Shown: positions 18,228 to 27,423 of the stretch, piece after piece
Numbering within the stretch: the stretch's first letter is position 1
Layout of the letters: each line of letters opens with the position of its first letter
Origin: Bacteroidales bacterium
GTDB lineage: Bacteria; Bacteroidota; Bacteroidia; Bacteroidales; UBA932
Direction: 5' to 3'
NCBI GenBank assembly: GCA_015060245.1
Contig: SUYU01000006.1
Coordinates: 62,001-126,000 of the forward strand
Length of the DNA stretch: 64,000 nt
Program-made: the position numbers and the translations under genes
The notes under the pieces: generated by a model
What the model was told of the DNA's origin: nothing
The model's database searches: none
What the model saw: the letters and a program-made list of their open reading frames with translations, nothing else

Positions 18228-19685
18228 TTATTTCTCCTCCCAGTGGAATGGTTCAAATTCTGTATCTTTTGCAAGCCATGATTCTTTGCGGTTTGCATAA
18301 ATTATGAATGGAATGGCAACCATTACAACGCATCCGCCAAGCAGAACAGAGAACCATACAAGGTTGCTGCCTGTATTTATCTGGGCAGGAGGAATGAAAC
18401 TCAGTACAAAGGCAAGCAGTGATCCGGCAAATCCCAATCCTCCAATAATCCACATAATGCAGTTCCCTTTGCCGCCAACCCTGAAAGGCCGTTCGGCATC
18501 TTTCATTATATATCTCAATCTGATTGCTCCTGAGAACATGAGCAGATACATTATAAGATAAAGCAGGACTGATAGTTGTGACATAATCTGGTAAAAACTT
18601 TGTACAGATGGCATAACTACAAAGAGCATTCCCAGCAGTGTGACAACTGCACCCTGTATAAGCAGAATGTTTTTTTGCACTCCAATTTTATTGGTCTTTT
18701 GGAAGAATGGAGGCAAATAGCCGGCCTTGCCAACTGTAAAAATGCCTTTGGATGGACCGGCAACCCAGGTAAGCACTCCAGCAAGAACTCCAAATGCCAA
18801 TGCAATTGCTATAATTGGAGATAGCCAACTGGCGTGGATATATGCAAAATATTTGTCAAAACTTATAAGAAGGCTCTGGGTAAGGTTAATATCCTTTTGT
18901 GGAATGATGATTCCAATTGCAAATGTTCCCAGTATAAATATCAGAACAGTTATGGCTGCACCTATGAATATTGCTTTGGGGTAGTTCTTCGCAGGGTTGT
19001 CCATCTCCTTGACGTGTATACCGCTCATCTCCATTCCGGCGTAGAATAGGAATATTGAAGAGGCCAACACGAGGTTGTTCAATTTGCTGAGATTGGGGAA
19101 GAAACTTCCGCTGAAACTCATTTGTGATTCACCTCCGGTTGCCAGGTAGACAATACCAAGAACTACAAGCAGAACTGCCGGAATTATGGTACCGGCAAGA
19201 CCTCCCGCTTTCGCAACTTTTCCAACCCATCCCATACCTTTAAGTGAAATCCAGGTTGCAATCCAGTAGATGGCCAGAACAACAACCAGTGTGTAAATTC
19301 TGTTGGAGGCCAAGGCCATATCGTTACTCTGGTTCATTCCTATAAAGGCTATTGATACGGCTCCAAATGTAAGGACTGTCGGGTACCAGATGGTATTTTG
19401 GATCCATTGGAGCCAAATTGCAAGGAAACCCCATTTTTTGCCGTATGCCTCACCAACCCAGCGGAAGACACCTCCCTGCTTGTCCTGGAACATGGCGGCC
19501 ATCTCTGCAGCAACCATAGATGTAGGTATAAGGAAGACAATAGCGGCAAAGAGGTAGTAGAAGGCAGAACTTAATCCATATTCCGCCTCTGCCGGCAAGC
19601 CCCTGAGGCTCACAACGGCAGTCACATTCATGATTGCCAACGTAAAAACTCCCAGTTTGGCAATCTGTTTTCTCTTTTCAGTCAT
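18228..19685 (-). CDS. gadC: Glutamate/GABA antiporter
   Basis: This 485-residue APC-superfamily exchanger swaps external glutamate for internal GABA in acid resistance. The N-terminal pattern TLAIMNVTAVVSLRGLPAEAEYG and the segment GGVFRWVGEAYGKKWGF are characteristic of GadC, and about 12 membrane helices can be traced. The C-terminal tail (AKDTEFEPFHWEEK) is much shorter than the pH-gating plug of the E. coli protein. It lies 144 bases downstream of gadB in the same direction, so they probably form one unit. Confidence 0.9.
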   Translation of the reverse strand: MTEKRKQIAKLGVFTLAIMNVTAVVSLRGLPAEAEYGLSSAFYYLFAAIVFLIPTSMVAAEMAAMFQDKQGGVFRWVGEAYGKKWGFLAIWLQWIQNTIWYPTVLTFGAVSIAFIGMNQSNDMALASNRIYTLVVVLAIYWIATWISLKGMGWVGKVAKAGGLAGTIIPAVLLVVLGIVYLATGGESQMSFSGSFFPNLSKLNNLVLASSIFLFYAGMEMSGIHVKEMDNPAKNYPKAIFIGAAITVLIFILGTFAIGIIIPQKDINLTQSLLISFDKYFAYIHASWLSPIIAIALAFGVLAGVLTWVAGPSKGIFTVGKAGYLPPFFQKTNKIGVQKNILLIQGAVVTLLGMLFVVMPSVQSFYQIMSQLSVLLYLIMYLLMFSGAIRLRYIMKDAERPFRVGGKGNCIMWIIGGLGFAGSLLAFVLSFIPPAQINTGSNLVWFSVLLGGCVVMVAIPFIIYANRKESWLAKDTEFEPFHWEEK

Positions 19686-19829
19686 ATATTATATTTTAGT
19701 TGTCAATATTAATGACCATTATTGTGCACACGTCACTGAATAATTCTTTCAATGTACTATTGCCCTATGATGGCATCATATTATTTGTGAAGACAGGACA
19801 ATTGCTATGTAACATGCAATAAGGGCCTG

Positions 19830-21245
19830 TTAATGGGTAAAGACGCGGCCCTTCTGTCTCTCCTGCTTCTCGTATGCAAGACGTGTCTGGGTAGGGTATT
19901 TGAGTTTTTCAAATCCTTCAACAGCGCTCTTTATATCGTTAAGCAACATATCTGCAAGATCCCTTGAGAAGCCCTGTTTGACAACAATCCTCATTACAAT
20001 GGTATCTGTGAGATTGTCTGGGAGGGTATATGCCGGAACCATCCAACCGCTCTGCTGGAGAGAGTTCTGCAGATCGTAAAGGGTCCATTTTGCCGTTTTG
20101 TTATATTCCGGATCCATGTGCCATATGAATAGAGGATTTACAACCTCCTTTGCATAGTTCTTGAACTGAGGCATCTTTCCAATTTCTCCCCAGAGATATT
20201 TTGCAAGCGCCATGCTCTCTGTCTGTATTTTACGGTAACCTTCAAATCCCAATCTTATGAAGTTGTAGTACTGGCCGAGAATCTGTGCGGCCGGTCTTGA
20301 GAAGTTCAGTCCTACCTGGTAGATTTCGGAACCGAGGTAGTTTACCGAGAAACTCATCTCTTCGGGCAAGAAACTCTTGTCTCTCCATACAACCCAGCCC
20401 AAACCCGGATATACGAGACCATATTTGTGGCCCGAAGTACTTATTGAAACAACCCATTTCAATCTGAAGTCCCATTTGACATGAGGGGCAATGAATGGTA
20501 GAATGAATCCTCCGCTGGCGGCATCAACGTGGATTGGAATATCATAACCTGTGCGGGTGTTGTATATGTCCAATGCCTGGTTGAGGGCATCCACGTCGTC
20601 GTTGAGACCTGTCCAGGTAACTCCTTGGATTGGAACAATACAGATTGTATTCTCGTCGCACAACTCAATTGCTTTCTGCGGATCAAGTGTAATATGTTCA
20701 TCGGAGAGAGGTACTGTACGCATCTCAACTTGCCACAATTGTGCAAACTTTTCCCACACAACCTGGTATCCTGTACTGATTACAAAGTTTGGCTTGTCAT
20801 ACGGTTTGCCTGCGGCTTGCCTCTTTTTGCGCCAACGGAGCCATGCCGATATTCCACCAAGCATACATGCCTCTGATGAGCCTATGCCAAGTGCTCCTGC
20901 TTTCCATTTGGCCTTTTCAGGTGAGTTCCATAAATTGGCAATGATATTGATGCACTTGCCGTTCATTACGGCAACCCTCGGGTACTCGGTCTCATCAATA
21001 TAGTTGATGTTGATGGCTTCATTCATGAGTTTAGTTGCATAGTCATCCATATATGTGGTGACAAATGTAGCGAGGTTGAGCATAGGGTTTGTTTGGGAAA
21101 GCATCTCCTGTTTTACCATTTTGTAGGCGGTTTCGGGATCAGTGGAAGTTGGAGGAATAAAATTGTCGGGAGCAGTTTTGAGAATGGGATCCTCCTTTAC
21201 AAACCTGCTTTCCACCTCTTGGAACTTTTCTTTTAAATTATTCAT
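19830..21245 (-). CDS. gadB: Glutamate decarboxylase (PLP)
   Basis: The 471-residue enzyme converts glutamate plus a proton to GABA and CO2. The PLP lysine is Lys274 within STSGHKYGLVYPG (E. coli GadB uses Lys276), the cofactor aspartate environment is HVDAASGGFILPF, and the substrate region is NFSRPAAQILGQYYNF. The C terminus ends in RVFTH, a short tail with a late histidine, comparable to the pH-sensing tail of GadB. Together with gadC and the glutaminase at 57171 it can form a proton-consuming acid-resistance route. Confidence 0.93.
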   Translation of the reverse strand: MNNLKEKFQEVESRFVKEDPILKTAPDNFIPPTSTDPETAYKMVKQEMLSQTNPMLNLATFVTTYMDDYATKLMNEAININYIDETEYPRVAVMNGKCINIIANLWNSPEKAKWKAGALGIGSSEACMLGGISAWLRWRKKRQAAGKPYDKPNFVISTGYQVVWEKFAQLWQVEMRTVPLSDEHITLDPQKAIELCDENTICIVPIQGVTWTGLNDDVDALNQALDIYNTRTGYDIPIHVDAASGGFILPFIAPHVKWDFRLKWVVSISTSGHKYGLVYPGLGWVVWRDKSFLPEEMSFSVNYLGSEIYQVGLNFSRPAAQILGQYYNFIRLGFEGYRKIQTESMALAKYLWGEIGKMPQFKNYAKEVVNPLFIWHMDPEYNKTAKWTLYDLQNSLQQSGWMVPAYTLPDNLTDTIVMRIVVKQGFSRDLADMLLNDIKSAVEGFEKLKYPTQTRLAYEKQERQKGRVFTH

Positions 21246-21495
21246 AACTCATTAATTTTTAATGTTATATATTTCTGCATTCTACAAAAATTACTACTCT
21301 AAACAAGTTTGTCACTATAATGTTTGATGTAATGGTTCCAAAATATTCTGTGGCCTGTTACCGTATTGATTTACATAAAATTATATTTAAAACAGTGCTG
21401 GAATAATATGTCAAGCGGGTGCGGGGTCTACTTTTTTGGGGGATGGATTGTTATTATAATGTCAATAAAGAAAATTTAATAAAAAGTGATAAAAA

Positions 21496-21527
21496 TTTGT
21501 ATTTTATAAAAATTATAAATACCTTTG
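21496..21527 (+). promoter_or_regulatory. Promoter of the Fur-family gene
   Basis: TTTG at 21496-21499, 20 bases, then TACCTTTG at 21520-21527 match the Bacteroidota consensus. The expected start is about 15 bases before the ATG at 21549. The rest of the gadB/Fur-family gap (21246-21495) is AT-rich without another clear element. Confidence 0.75.
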
Positions 21528-21548
21528 TTCCCAGAAAACAGAGTGACC

Positions 21549-21953
21549 ATGTATACGATAAAAGAAAAAATCCACGAAAGCGGCCTTAAGGCAACTCCCC
21601 AAAGAATTGCAATTTACGGTGCTATGCAAAAATTGGGGCATGCTTCCGCAGATATGGTGATAGAGGAACTTGACAATGTTTTTCCGTCGCTTACCATTGC
21701 AACAATTTATAATGTACTTGACTCTTTTGTTGAAAAGGGACTGCTTGTGAGAAGATACAGTTCAAACAATAAGATGTATTTTGATGTTAATACTTATGAT
21801 CATATACATTTTTACGACGTGGAGTCAAACAGGCATACAGATTACTCCGATCCTGAACTCATAAGACTTGTAAATGAGTATTTGGGCAACAAGGATTTGC
21901 CTGGATTCAAAGTATCGTCTGTAGATATACAACTTATCGGGCAGATGGTTTGA
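21549..21953 (+). CDS. Fur-family (PerR-like) regulator lacking all cysteines
   Basis: The 134-residue protein has the Fur winged helix (GLKATPQRIAIYGAM and PSLTIATIYNVLDSF) and a dimerisation half with the histidine cluster YDHIHFYDVESNRH. There is no cysteine anywhere in it, so the structural CxxC zinc site of most Fur and PerR proteins is absent. It lies 122 bases upstream of rubrerythrin in the same direction, which suggests a peroxide-stress role. I use the ATG at 21549; the longer TTG form would start inside the promoter. Confidence 0.85.
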   Translation: MYTIKEKIHESGLKATPQRIAIYGAMQKLGHASADMVIEELDNVFPSLTIATIYNVLDSFVEKGLLVRRYSSNNKMYFDVNTYDHIHFYDVESNRHTDYSDPELIRLVNEYLGNKDLPGFKVSSVDIQLIGQMV

Positions 21954-22075
21954 GCAGGCATTCTTGAAGAGAAACTGAAGTTTTGAAAATGTCCCATTAT
22001 TTGGAAAGGGATGCACATTGAAAATAAAGAGAAAACAACAATAAACAATATTAATAATATTAAACATACAAAATT

Positions 22076-22651
22076 ATGGCTAGTTTAAAAGGTACACAGA
22101 CAGAGAAAAATCTAATGCTTTCATTTGCAGGCGAGTCACAGGCAAGAATGAGATATACATATTTTGCAAGTGTGGCAAAAAAAGAGGGTTATGAGCAGAT
22201 TGCTGCAATCTTTACAGAGACTGCAGACCAGGAGAAAGAGCATGCAAAGAGATTCTTCAAATTCTTGGAGGGCGGTATGGTTGAGATTACCGGAACATTC
22301 CCTGCAGGCGTAATTGGAACAACTGCACAGAATCTTGCAGCCGCTGCTGAAGGTGAGCACGAGGAGTGGGCAGACATGTATCCTGCATTTGCAGAGGTTG
22401 CTGCACAGGAGGGCTTTGCTGAGATTTCTGCAGTCTTCAAGGCTATTGCAACAGTTGAGGCAGAGCATGAGAAGAGATACAGGGAGTTGTTGGCTTTGGT
22501 AGAGGCAGGCAAAGTGTTTGAGAGAGATGAGGCAATTGAGTGGCAGTGCAGAAACTGTGGTTTTGTACTTACAGCAAAGAAGGCTCCTGTAAAATGTCCG
22601 GCATGTGCTCATCCACAGGCTTACTTCGAGAAAAAGAAGTCAATTTGCTAA
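22076..22651 (+). CDS. rbr: Rubrerythrin
   Basis: This 191-residue non-haem iron peroxidase detoxifies hydrogen peroxide in the cytoplasm of anaerobes. The diiron site comes from paired E...ExxH helices (SFAGESQARMRYTYF, ETADQEKEHAKRF, EGEHEEWADMY, IATVEAEHEKRY). The C-terminal rubredoxin domain carries two CxxC pairs (CRNCGF and CPACAH). Its position after a Fur-family gene fits induction by peroxide, and a GAAA-loop terminator follows. Confidence 0.95.
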   Translation: MASLKGTQTEKNLMLSFAGESQARMRYTYFASVAKKEGYEQIAAIFTETADQEKEHAKRFFKFLEGGMVEITGTFPAGVIGTTAQNLAAAAEGEHEEWADMYPAFAEVAAQEGFAEISAVFKAIATVEAEHEKRYRELLALVEAGKVFERDEAIEWQCRNCGFVLTAKKAPVKCPACAHPQAYFEKKKSIC

Positions 22652-22721
22652 GTGAATAATAGTACAATTTCCGGCCGGTAAAAGGTAGATCTGCATTCGC
22701 AGAAGCTGCAACCGAAGAGTT

Positions 22722-22747
22722 AAGGGCAACCCGAAAGGGGTGCCCTT
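22722..22747 (+). terminator. Terminator with GAAA tetraloop after rbr
   Basis: AAGGGCA-A-CCC, GAAA loop, GGG-G-TGCCCTT, then GTTTTATTGTTTT. Confidence 0.85.
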
Positions 22748-22796
22748 GTTTTATTGTTTTATGTGGTAATACTTTTCGGCCACAGATGCGTTTCCC

Positions 22797-22858
22797 TAAA
22801 AATTACGCCATAGAAAGGAGACATTTTTAAAAATTACGCCATAGAAAGGAGGCATTTT
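22797..22858. repeat. 31-base tandem duplication with a third partial unit
   Basis: Two adjacent 31-base units (22797-22827 and 22828-22858) differ by one base. Each contains AATTACGCCATAGAAAGGAG. A degenerate third piece, GAAAGGAGGTATTTT, follows at about 22866-22880. The array lies between the rbr terminator and the DUF4290 promoter. Confidence 0.8.
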
Positions 22859-22954
22859 CATTTTTGAAAGGAGGTATTTTTATTGGGTGTGTAATCATTC
22901 ATATTATCATTCATATTTTTTGTTTTTATCTGCCATTTTTACGCAAGTTCTTTG

Positions 22955-22963
22955 TATCTTTGC
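22955..22963 (+). promoter_or_regulatory. Probable -7 element for the DUF4290-ftsK operon
   Basis: TATCTTTGC is a perfect Bacteroidota -7 box about 60 bases before the ATG at 23026. No TTTG is seen at the ideal spacing upstream. Confidence 0.5.
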
Positions 22964-23025
22964 ATATCATTGTTTACTTGCGGGGAGTGCCCCTGCATTT
23001 TGAATTTCCGGAAAATTTTATTGAG

Positions 23026-23667
23026 ATGGATTATAATACGCAGAGAGAGAAACTGTTGATGCCCGAGTATGGAAGGCATGTACAGGATATGATCAATTAT
23101 GTAAAGAGTATTCCCGACAAGGAGAAGCGCAATGAGCAGATTCAGGCCGTTGTGCAGGTAATGGGTACTCTCAATCCCCAGTTGAGGGACATCAATGACT
23201 TCAAGCACAAGTTGTGGGATCATGTCCATATAATATCGGATTTTGATATTGATATAGATTCTCCCTATCCGACACCTACAAGGGAGACCCTTTCAACCAA
23301 GCCTAATCCTATTCCATTGCAGAAAACACCTGTAAAGGCTTCGCATTATGGAAGGAATATCCAGAATATGATTGAGGTTATAGCGCAGAGACCCGATGAT
23401 GATGTGAAGACATACATGATAAGGACCCTGGCATCGTATATGAAGCAGCAGTATCTTATCTGGAACAAGGACTCGGTATCTGAGGAGACCATTTTCAATG
23501 ACATATATAAACTCTCCGACGGCAGAATTACAGTCCCAGAGGATGTACACATTGGAATGGGAATGACAGACGGGCATCAGAGGAGTTCCAATAATGGTAC
23601 CCGCAACAATTTTAACCGGAACAACGGCAAAGGAAAGAACAACAATAACAAGCGCAGGAAAAAATAG
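23026..23667 (+). CDS. DUF4290 protein
   Basis: The 213-residue product matches the Bacteroidota DUF4290 family, recognised by MDYNTQREKLLMPEYGRHVQ, then KSIPDKEKRNEQIQ and YGRNIQNMIE. The second half is a degenerate repeat of the first (YGRHVQDMI against YGRNIQNMI). The C-terminal tail is low-complexity Asn/Lys/Arg (GKGKNNNNKRRKK), possibly nucleic-acid binding. No function is established. An in-frame upstream extension to 22864 would run through the promoter, so I start at 23026. ftsK begins two bases after its stop, so the two are translationally linked. Confidence 0.85.
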   Translation: MDYNTQREKLLMPEYGRHVQDMINYVKSIPDKEKRNEQIQAVVQVMGTLNPQLRDINDFKHKLWDHVHIISDFDIDIDSPYPTPTRETLSTKPNPIPLQKTPVKASHYGRNIQNMIEVIAQRPDDDVKTYMIRTLASYMKQQYLIWNKDSVSEETIFNDIYKLSDGRITVPEDVHIGMGMTDGHQRSSNNGTRNNFNRNNGKGKNNNNKRRKK

Positions 23668-23669
23668 TC

Positions 23670-26267
23670 ATGGCAGAACGTAGTGTGAGCAAGAAAACAA
23701 AGAGTGCAGGCAAGTCAAAGATGACAGCCAAGGAGAGGGCGCAGGCCAAATTGGAAACGGAGGTTCCGGCAAAGAAGGATGTGGCCTATCTTATATGTGG
23801 CCTATCTTCATTGGCGTTGTCGGTATATACGCTGGTATCACTCATTTCATATCTTTTTACATGGGCCGATGACCAGAGCCTTTTTGACAACAACGGTGTT
23901 TTTGGCACCGTAATGCAGGTAGAAAATGGAGGTGGAGCCATAGGATTGGTTTGGGCCAATTTTCTGATATCAAAACTCTTTGGTCTTGGAGCATTCATCA
24001 TTCCATTCTTCTTTGGTGGAGTGGCTCTGTTTTGCTTGAGAATAAAGAAGATAAGGGTGTTGAGGTTTTTTGCTCTCTCGCTCTTCGGATGTGTAATATT
24101 ATCTGTAGCATTCTCTTTCATCTTCTCATTTACAAGGTTCGACAGTTGGTTTGGGAATGGTGCCGGAGGATCCTATGGCCATTATATCACCATGTGGCTC
24201 AAGTTGCTGTTGGGAAATATTGGTGCAGCATCTGTAATTTTGTTGGCTGTAATCACATGGATGGTGGCGGTCAACAGAAAGTTTGTTACCATGTTCAACA
24301 ACTGGATTGACAGGATTACTGCACCGCGTCCTAAAAAGGAGAAGAAGAGGGCAGAGGCAGATGAAGTGGTTGAAGAACCGGAGGCCTCTGAAGAGATGGC
24401 GGTTGCCGGTGAGGCTGAATTGTCGGGAGAAGATATTGATTTGGGCAGTGGAGAGAGGGTCAATACCGAAACTGGCGAGATTACCTATGAGATAAAGGAT
24501 GAAGAGGGGGCCGACGACGAGGGTATTGTTGATTTGTCGGAGGATGAACCTTTTGAATTGGAGAGTGTAGAAGCCGACGATGATGCCAAAGGTGATGCCG
24601 GCAGTGAAGAGACTGCAGAGGTGGAACTTGAGGTGCTCTCTGCTCCGGAGACTCCTGTTGGCAATGATATTGTGGTTGAACCTGAAAAACCGAAGGGAGA
24701 AGATGACTTTTTGTCGGAACTCTCTGATGAAGAGTTGAGTACGCTGTTTGATCCGAGACTCGACCTCTCGTCATACCAGGCACCGCCGTTGAATCTGTTG
24801 GAGGATTATAAAGACAAGTGGTATGAAGTCTCAAAAGAGGAACTTGCAAAGAATAACAGGCAGATTGTTGTAACTCTTGCAAACTACAAGATTGGAGTCT
24901 CAAAAATATCGGCACGTATAGGTCCTACAGTAACCCTTTATGAGATTGTGCCTGCTCCAGGCGTGAGGGTATCGCAGATAAAGAGGCTTGAAGAGGATAT
25001 ACAGTTGTCATTGGCTGCTCGAGGTGTACGTGTTGTAACATTGCCCGGAACCAATGCCATTGGCATTGAGGTGGCAAATGAGAAGCCGAGCGTGGTATCA
25101 ATGCTCTCTGTTTTGGATGATCCAAAATTCAAGGAGGCGGATTACCAGTTGCCGATTGCATTTGGAAAGACAATTACCAACGAGGTCTTTTCATTTGATT
25201 TGGCCAAGATGCCGCATCTTCTTGTTGCGGGTGCAACCGGTCAGGGCAAGTCTGTCGGATTGAATGCAATTCTTGCCTCTTTGCTGTACAAGAAGCATCC
25301 GAGCGAACTTAAACTTGTATTGGTGGATCCAAAGAAAGTTGAACTTTCGTTGTATTCAAAACTTGAAAAGCACTTTTTGGCCCAACTGCCCGATGCCGAT
25401 GAGCCTGTAATTACAGACACACAGAAAGTCATATATACCTTGAAGTCTCTATGTATGGAGATGGACAGCCGTTATGACCTCTTGAGGCTTGCCGGAGTAA
25501 GGAATATAAAGGAGTATAACGAGAAGTTCCTTCAGAGAAGATTGAATCCGTTGAAGGGCCACAAGTTCATGCCGTTTATTGTTGTGGTAATTGATGAGTT
25601 TGCAGACCTTATCATGACTGCCGGACGAGATATTGAGGGGCCTATTGCCCGTCTTGCCCAGTTGGCACGTGCTATTGGTATACATCTTGTCATAGCAACA
25701 CAGAGGCCTACAACTGCTGTAATTACCGGTAATATCAAGGCCAATTTCCCTGCACGTATTGCCTTTATGGTGCGTTCAAGCATAGACTCCAAGACAATTC
25801 TTGATGAGGTTGGCGCAAAACAACTTATTGGTAGGGGAGATGCCCTCATATCAACAGGCGGCGACCTTACCCGTGTGCAGTGTGCCCTTATTGAGACCAA
25901 GGAGGTTGAACGCATCGTTGACTTCATCGGTGAGCAGAGAGGCTATACAACACCTTACTATTTGCCTGAATATACCGGGGATGACAAGGAGAGCGACGGC
26001 GGAACAGTGGGTGCAGTAGATTTGAACAAGCGCGATTCACTCTTTGAAGAGGCTGCAAAACTCATAGTCATGCACCAGCAGGGTTCAACTTCGCTCATTC
26101 AGAGGAAAATGAACCTTGGCTACAACCGTGCCGGCAGAATTATGGACCAGTTGGAGGTTGCGGGAATTGTAGGCCCGTTTGAAGGCAGCAAGGCCCGACA
26201 GGTATTGGTTTCAGACCTCTCTGAACTTGATGCAAGACTTGCCAATATAAAGGATATTTATGGCTAG
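23670..26267 (+). CDS. ftsK: DNA translocase FtsK/SpoIIIE
   Basis: The 865-residue protein pumps DNA at the division septum and coordinates chromosome-dimer resolution. About four membrane helices occupy residues 40-210. A long acidic linker (about 225-350) and the alpha/beta motor follow, with Walker A GATGQGKS near 521 and Walker B VVIDEFADL. The C-terminal gamma winged helix (EAAKLIVMHQQGSTSLIQRK) reads the polar KOPS-type DNA motif. It is the middle gene of DUF4290-ftsK-lolA-like, a neighbourhood conserved in Bacteroidota. Confidence 0.96.
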   Translation: MAERSVSKKTKSAGKSKMTAKERAQAKLETEVPAKKDVAYLICGLSSLALSVYTLVSLISYLFTWADDQSLFDNNGVFGTVMQVENGGGAIGLVWANFLISKLFGLGAFIIPFFFGGVALFCLRIKKIRVLRFFALSLFGCVILSVAFSFIFSFTRFDSWFGNGAGGSYGHYITMWLKLLLGNIGAASVILLAVITWMVAVNRKFVTMFNNWIDRITAPRPKKEKKRAEADEVVEEPEASEEMAVAGEAELSGEDIDLGSGERVNTETGEITYEIKDEEGADDEGIVDLSEDEPFELESVEADDDAKGDAGSEETAEVELEVLSAPETPVGNDIVVEPEKPKGEDDFLSELSDEELSTLFDPRLDLSSYQAPPLNLLEDYKDKWYEVSKEELAKNNRQIVVTLANYKIGVSKISARIGPTVTLYEIVPAPGVRVSQIKRLEEDIQLSLAARGVRVVTLPGTNAIGIEVANEKPSVVSMLSVLDDPKFKEADYQLPIAFGKTITNEVFSFDLAKMPHLLVAGATGQGKSVGLNAILASLLYKKHPSELKLVLVDPKKVELSLYSKLEKHFLAQLPDADEPVITDTQKVIYTLKSLCMEMDSRYDLLRLAGVRNIKEYNEKFLQRRLNPLKGHKFMPFIVVVIDEFADLIMTAGRDIEGPIARLAQLARAIGIHLVIATQRPTTAVITGNIKANFPARIAFMVRSSIDSKTILDEVGAKQLIGRGDALISTGGDLTRVQCALIETKEVERIVDFIGEQRGYTTPYYLPEYTGDDKESDGGTVGAVDLNKRDSLFEEAAKLIVMHQQGSTSLIQRKMNLGYNRAGRIMDQLEVAGIVGPFEGSKARQVLVSDLSELDARLANIKDIYG

Positions 26268-26335
26268 AAATTTGCTTGAGGTTTTTAAAATGATATTTGC
26301 GGTTGCTTTTTGCAGCCAAACTTGAGTGCAGGCTT

Positions 26336-27058
26336 ATGTTATTTGGAAACATCAGATACATTTTGGACAAGTACCGGAAAACCCTTCCGTGTGCTTGTCT
26401 TTTTTTCATCTCAACAATTGCTGCAGACGAGTGCCATTCTCGCCCTTCGGTTGCATCACCTTTACTGGAAACAGGCGTCGGAATTACTGGTCAGATTGCT
26501 TACGGAGATCCGGCCCAAAGTCAGGATTCTCCAATAACGATAGGTTTCAATTTTGAAGCAACAGACCGCAGTGGCAACCTGATTTACAACGATGCCGGAA
26601 CTGTAACCATGAGCGGCAACAGATTCCGCATGGAGGTGGCTGAAGATCTCGTAATGGTTTCAGATGGAACTACCTTGTGGATATACAAACCGCAAAGTGA
26701 GGATATAATCATTATGGATGCCGCTATGGCAGGATTGCAGGCTGCGTCATCTGCGGTCTCAAGTGTATCATCCGCATCATCATCTTCTTCTGTTTCTGCT
26801 GCCGACAAATCTCTGGAACAGGCCCTGCACAATCTGGCGGCGCTGTTCGGTTATGCCGGGGGCGATGCGTCAAAAATTGACATCAAGCGTGACCCGGGCG
26901 GCCTCATGTCGCAAATAAATTTCATTTCAAAGGACAACTCGGCCTATACTGTAAAAGTCAAATCTGTAGAACCGCTTGCCGGCAACAGCCCCGACTCATC
27001 ATACTTCACCCTCCAGCCTCGCGATTATCCCAACGCAATTGTAACGGATATGAGGTAG
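26336..27058 (+). CDS. LolA-like outer-membrane lipoprotein carrier
   Basis: A periplasmic chaperone role in carrying lipoproteins is inferred from the family and from its place after ftsK, where lolA usually sits in Bacteroidota. Visible family features are VTMSGNRFRMEVAEDLVMVS, TLWIYKPQSEDIIIMD and the end YFTLQPRDYPNAIVTDMR. A serine-rich insertion (SSAVSSVSSASSSSSVSAAD) interrupts the fold about halfway. The N terminus is uncertain: I chose the ATG at 26336, whose signal-like segment (LPCACLFFISTIAADE) follows a basic stretch, but a short leader ORF at 26290 ends in another frame and an indel cannot be excluded. Confidence 0.7.
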   Translation: MLFGNIRYILDKYRKTLPCACLFFISTIAADECHSRPSVASPLLETGVGITGQIAYGDPAQSQDSPITIGFNFEATDRSGNLIYNDAGTVTMSGNRFRMEVAEDLVMVSDGTTLWIYKPQSEDIIIMDAAMAGLQAASSAVSSVSSASSSSSVSAADKSLEQALHNLAALFGYAGGDASKIDIKRDPGGLMSQINFISKDNSAYTVKVKSVEPLAGNSPDSSYFTLQPRDYPNAIVTDMR

Positions 27059-27095
27059 GCTGTATAGTAGTTCCGGCGCGAAAGAATCTCTATCA

Positions 27096-27398
27096 TCAAT
27101 GTTTCTTATATCCTCTTTTCTTCTCGTCTGCCAGCATGCTTGCAGAGAATGAGGATGTTGAATTCCTATACATTTGATGCTGGGACCCATTTGTGGTATT
27201 GCTGCGGAATTGTTTTACATGGAGTATTTTATCACCCAAAACATTCTCTATCTTGGCAATAGTTCTAATGGTGAAATTATGCTGTCCGCTCATCCACTTG
27301 CTGATTTCTGCCTCCTTTTTGCCGGCGGCTCTTGCAAAATCTGCTGCATTGGCCCGTAAAACAAAAAATCCGGTTAAAAGTGCTATATTTGTTACCAT
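27096..27398 (-). pseudogene. Truncated XRE/HigA-like helix-turn-helix protein
   Basis: The frame contains AADFARAAGKKEAEISKWMS followed by NFTIRTIAKIENVLG, a typical Cro/CI helix-turn-helix of the antitoxin type. The first helix region before it (MVTNIALLTGFFVLR) is abnormal, no toxin partner lies next to it, and the C-terminal part looks random. It is probably a decayed antitoxin or regulator, but a functional 100-residue protein remains possible. It converges on nothing and is divergent from pepC. Confidence 0.45.
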
Positions 27399-27423
27399 AA
27401 TTCCAATTTAAAAATATATTGAA

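Noticed and set aside
22864..23025. Upstream extension of the DUF4290 protein
   Set aside because: It would start in the tandem repeat and run through the promoter element; the family start is at 23026.
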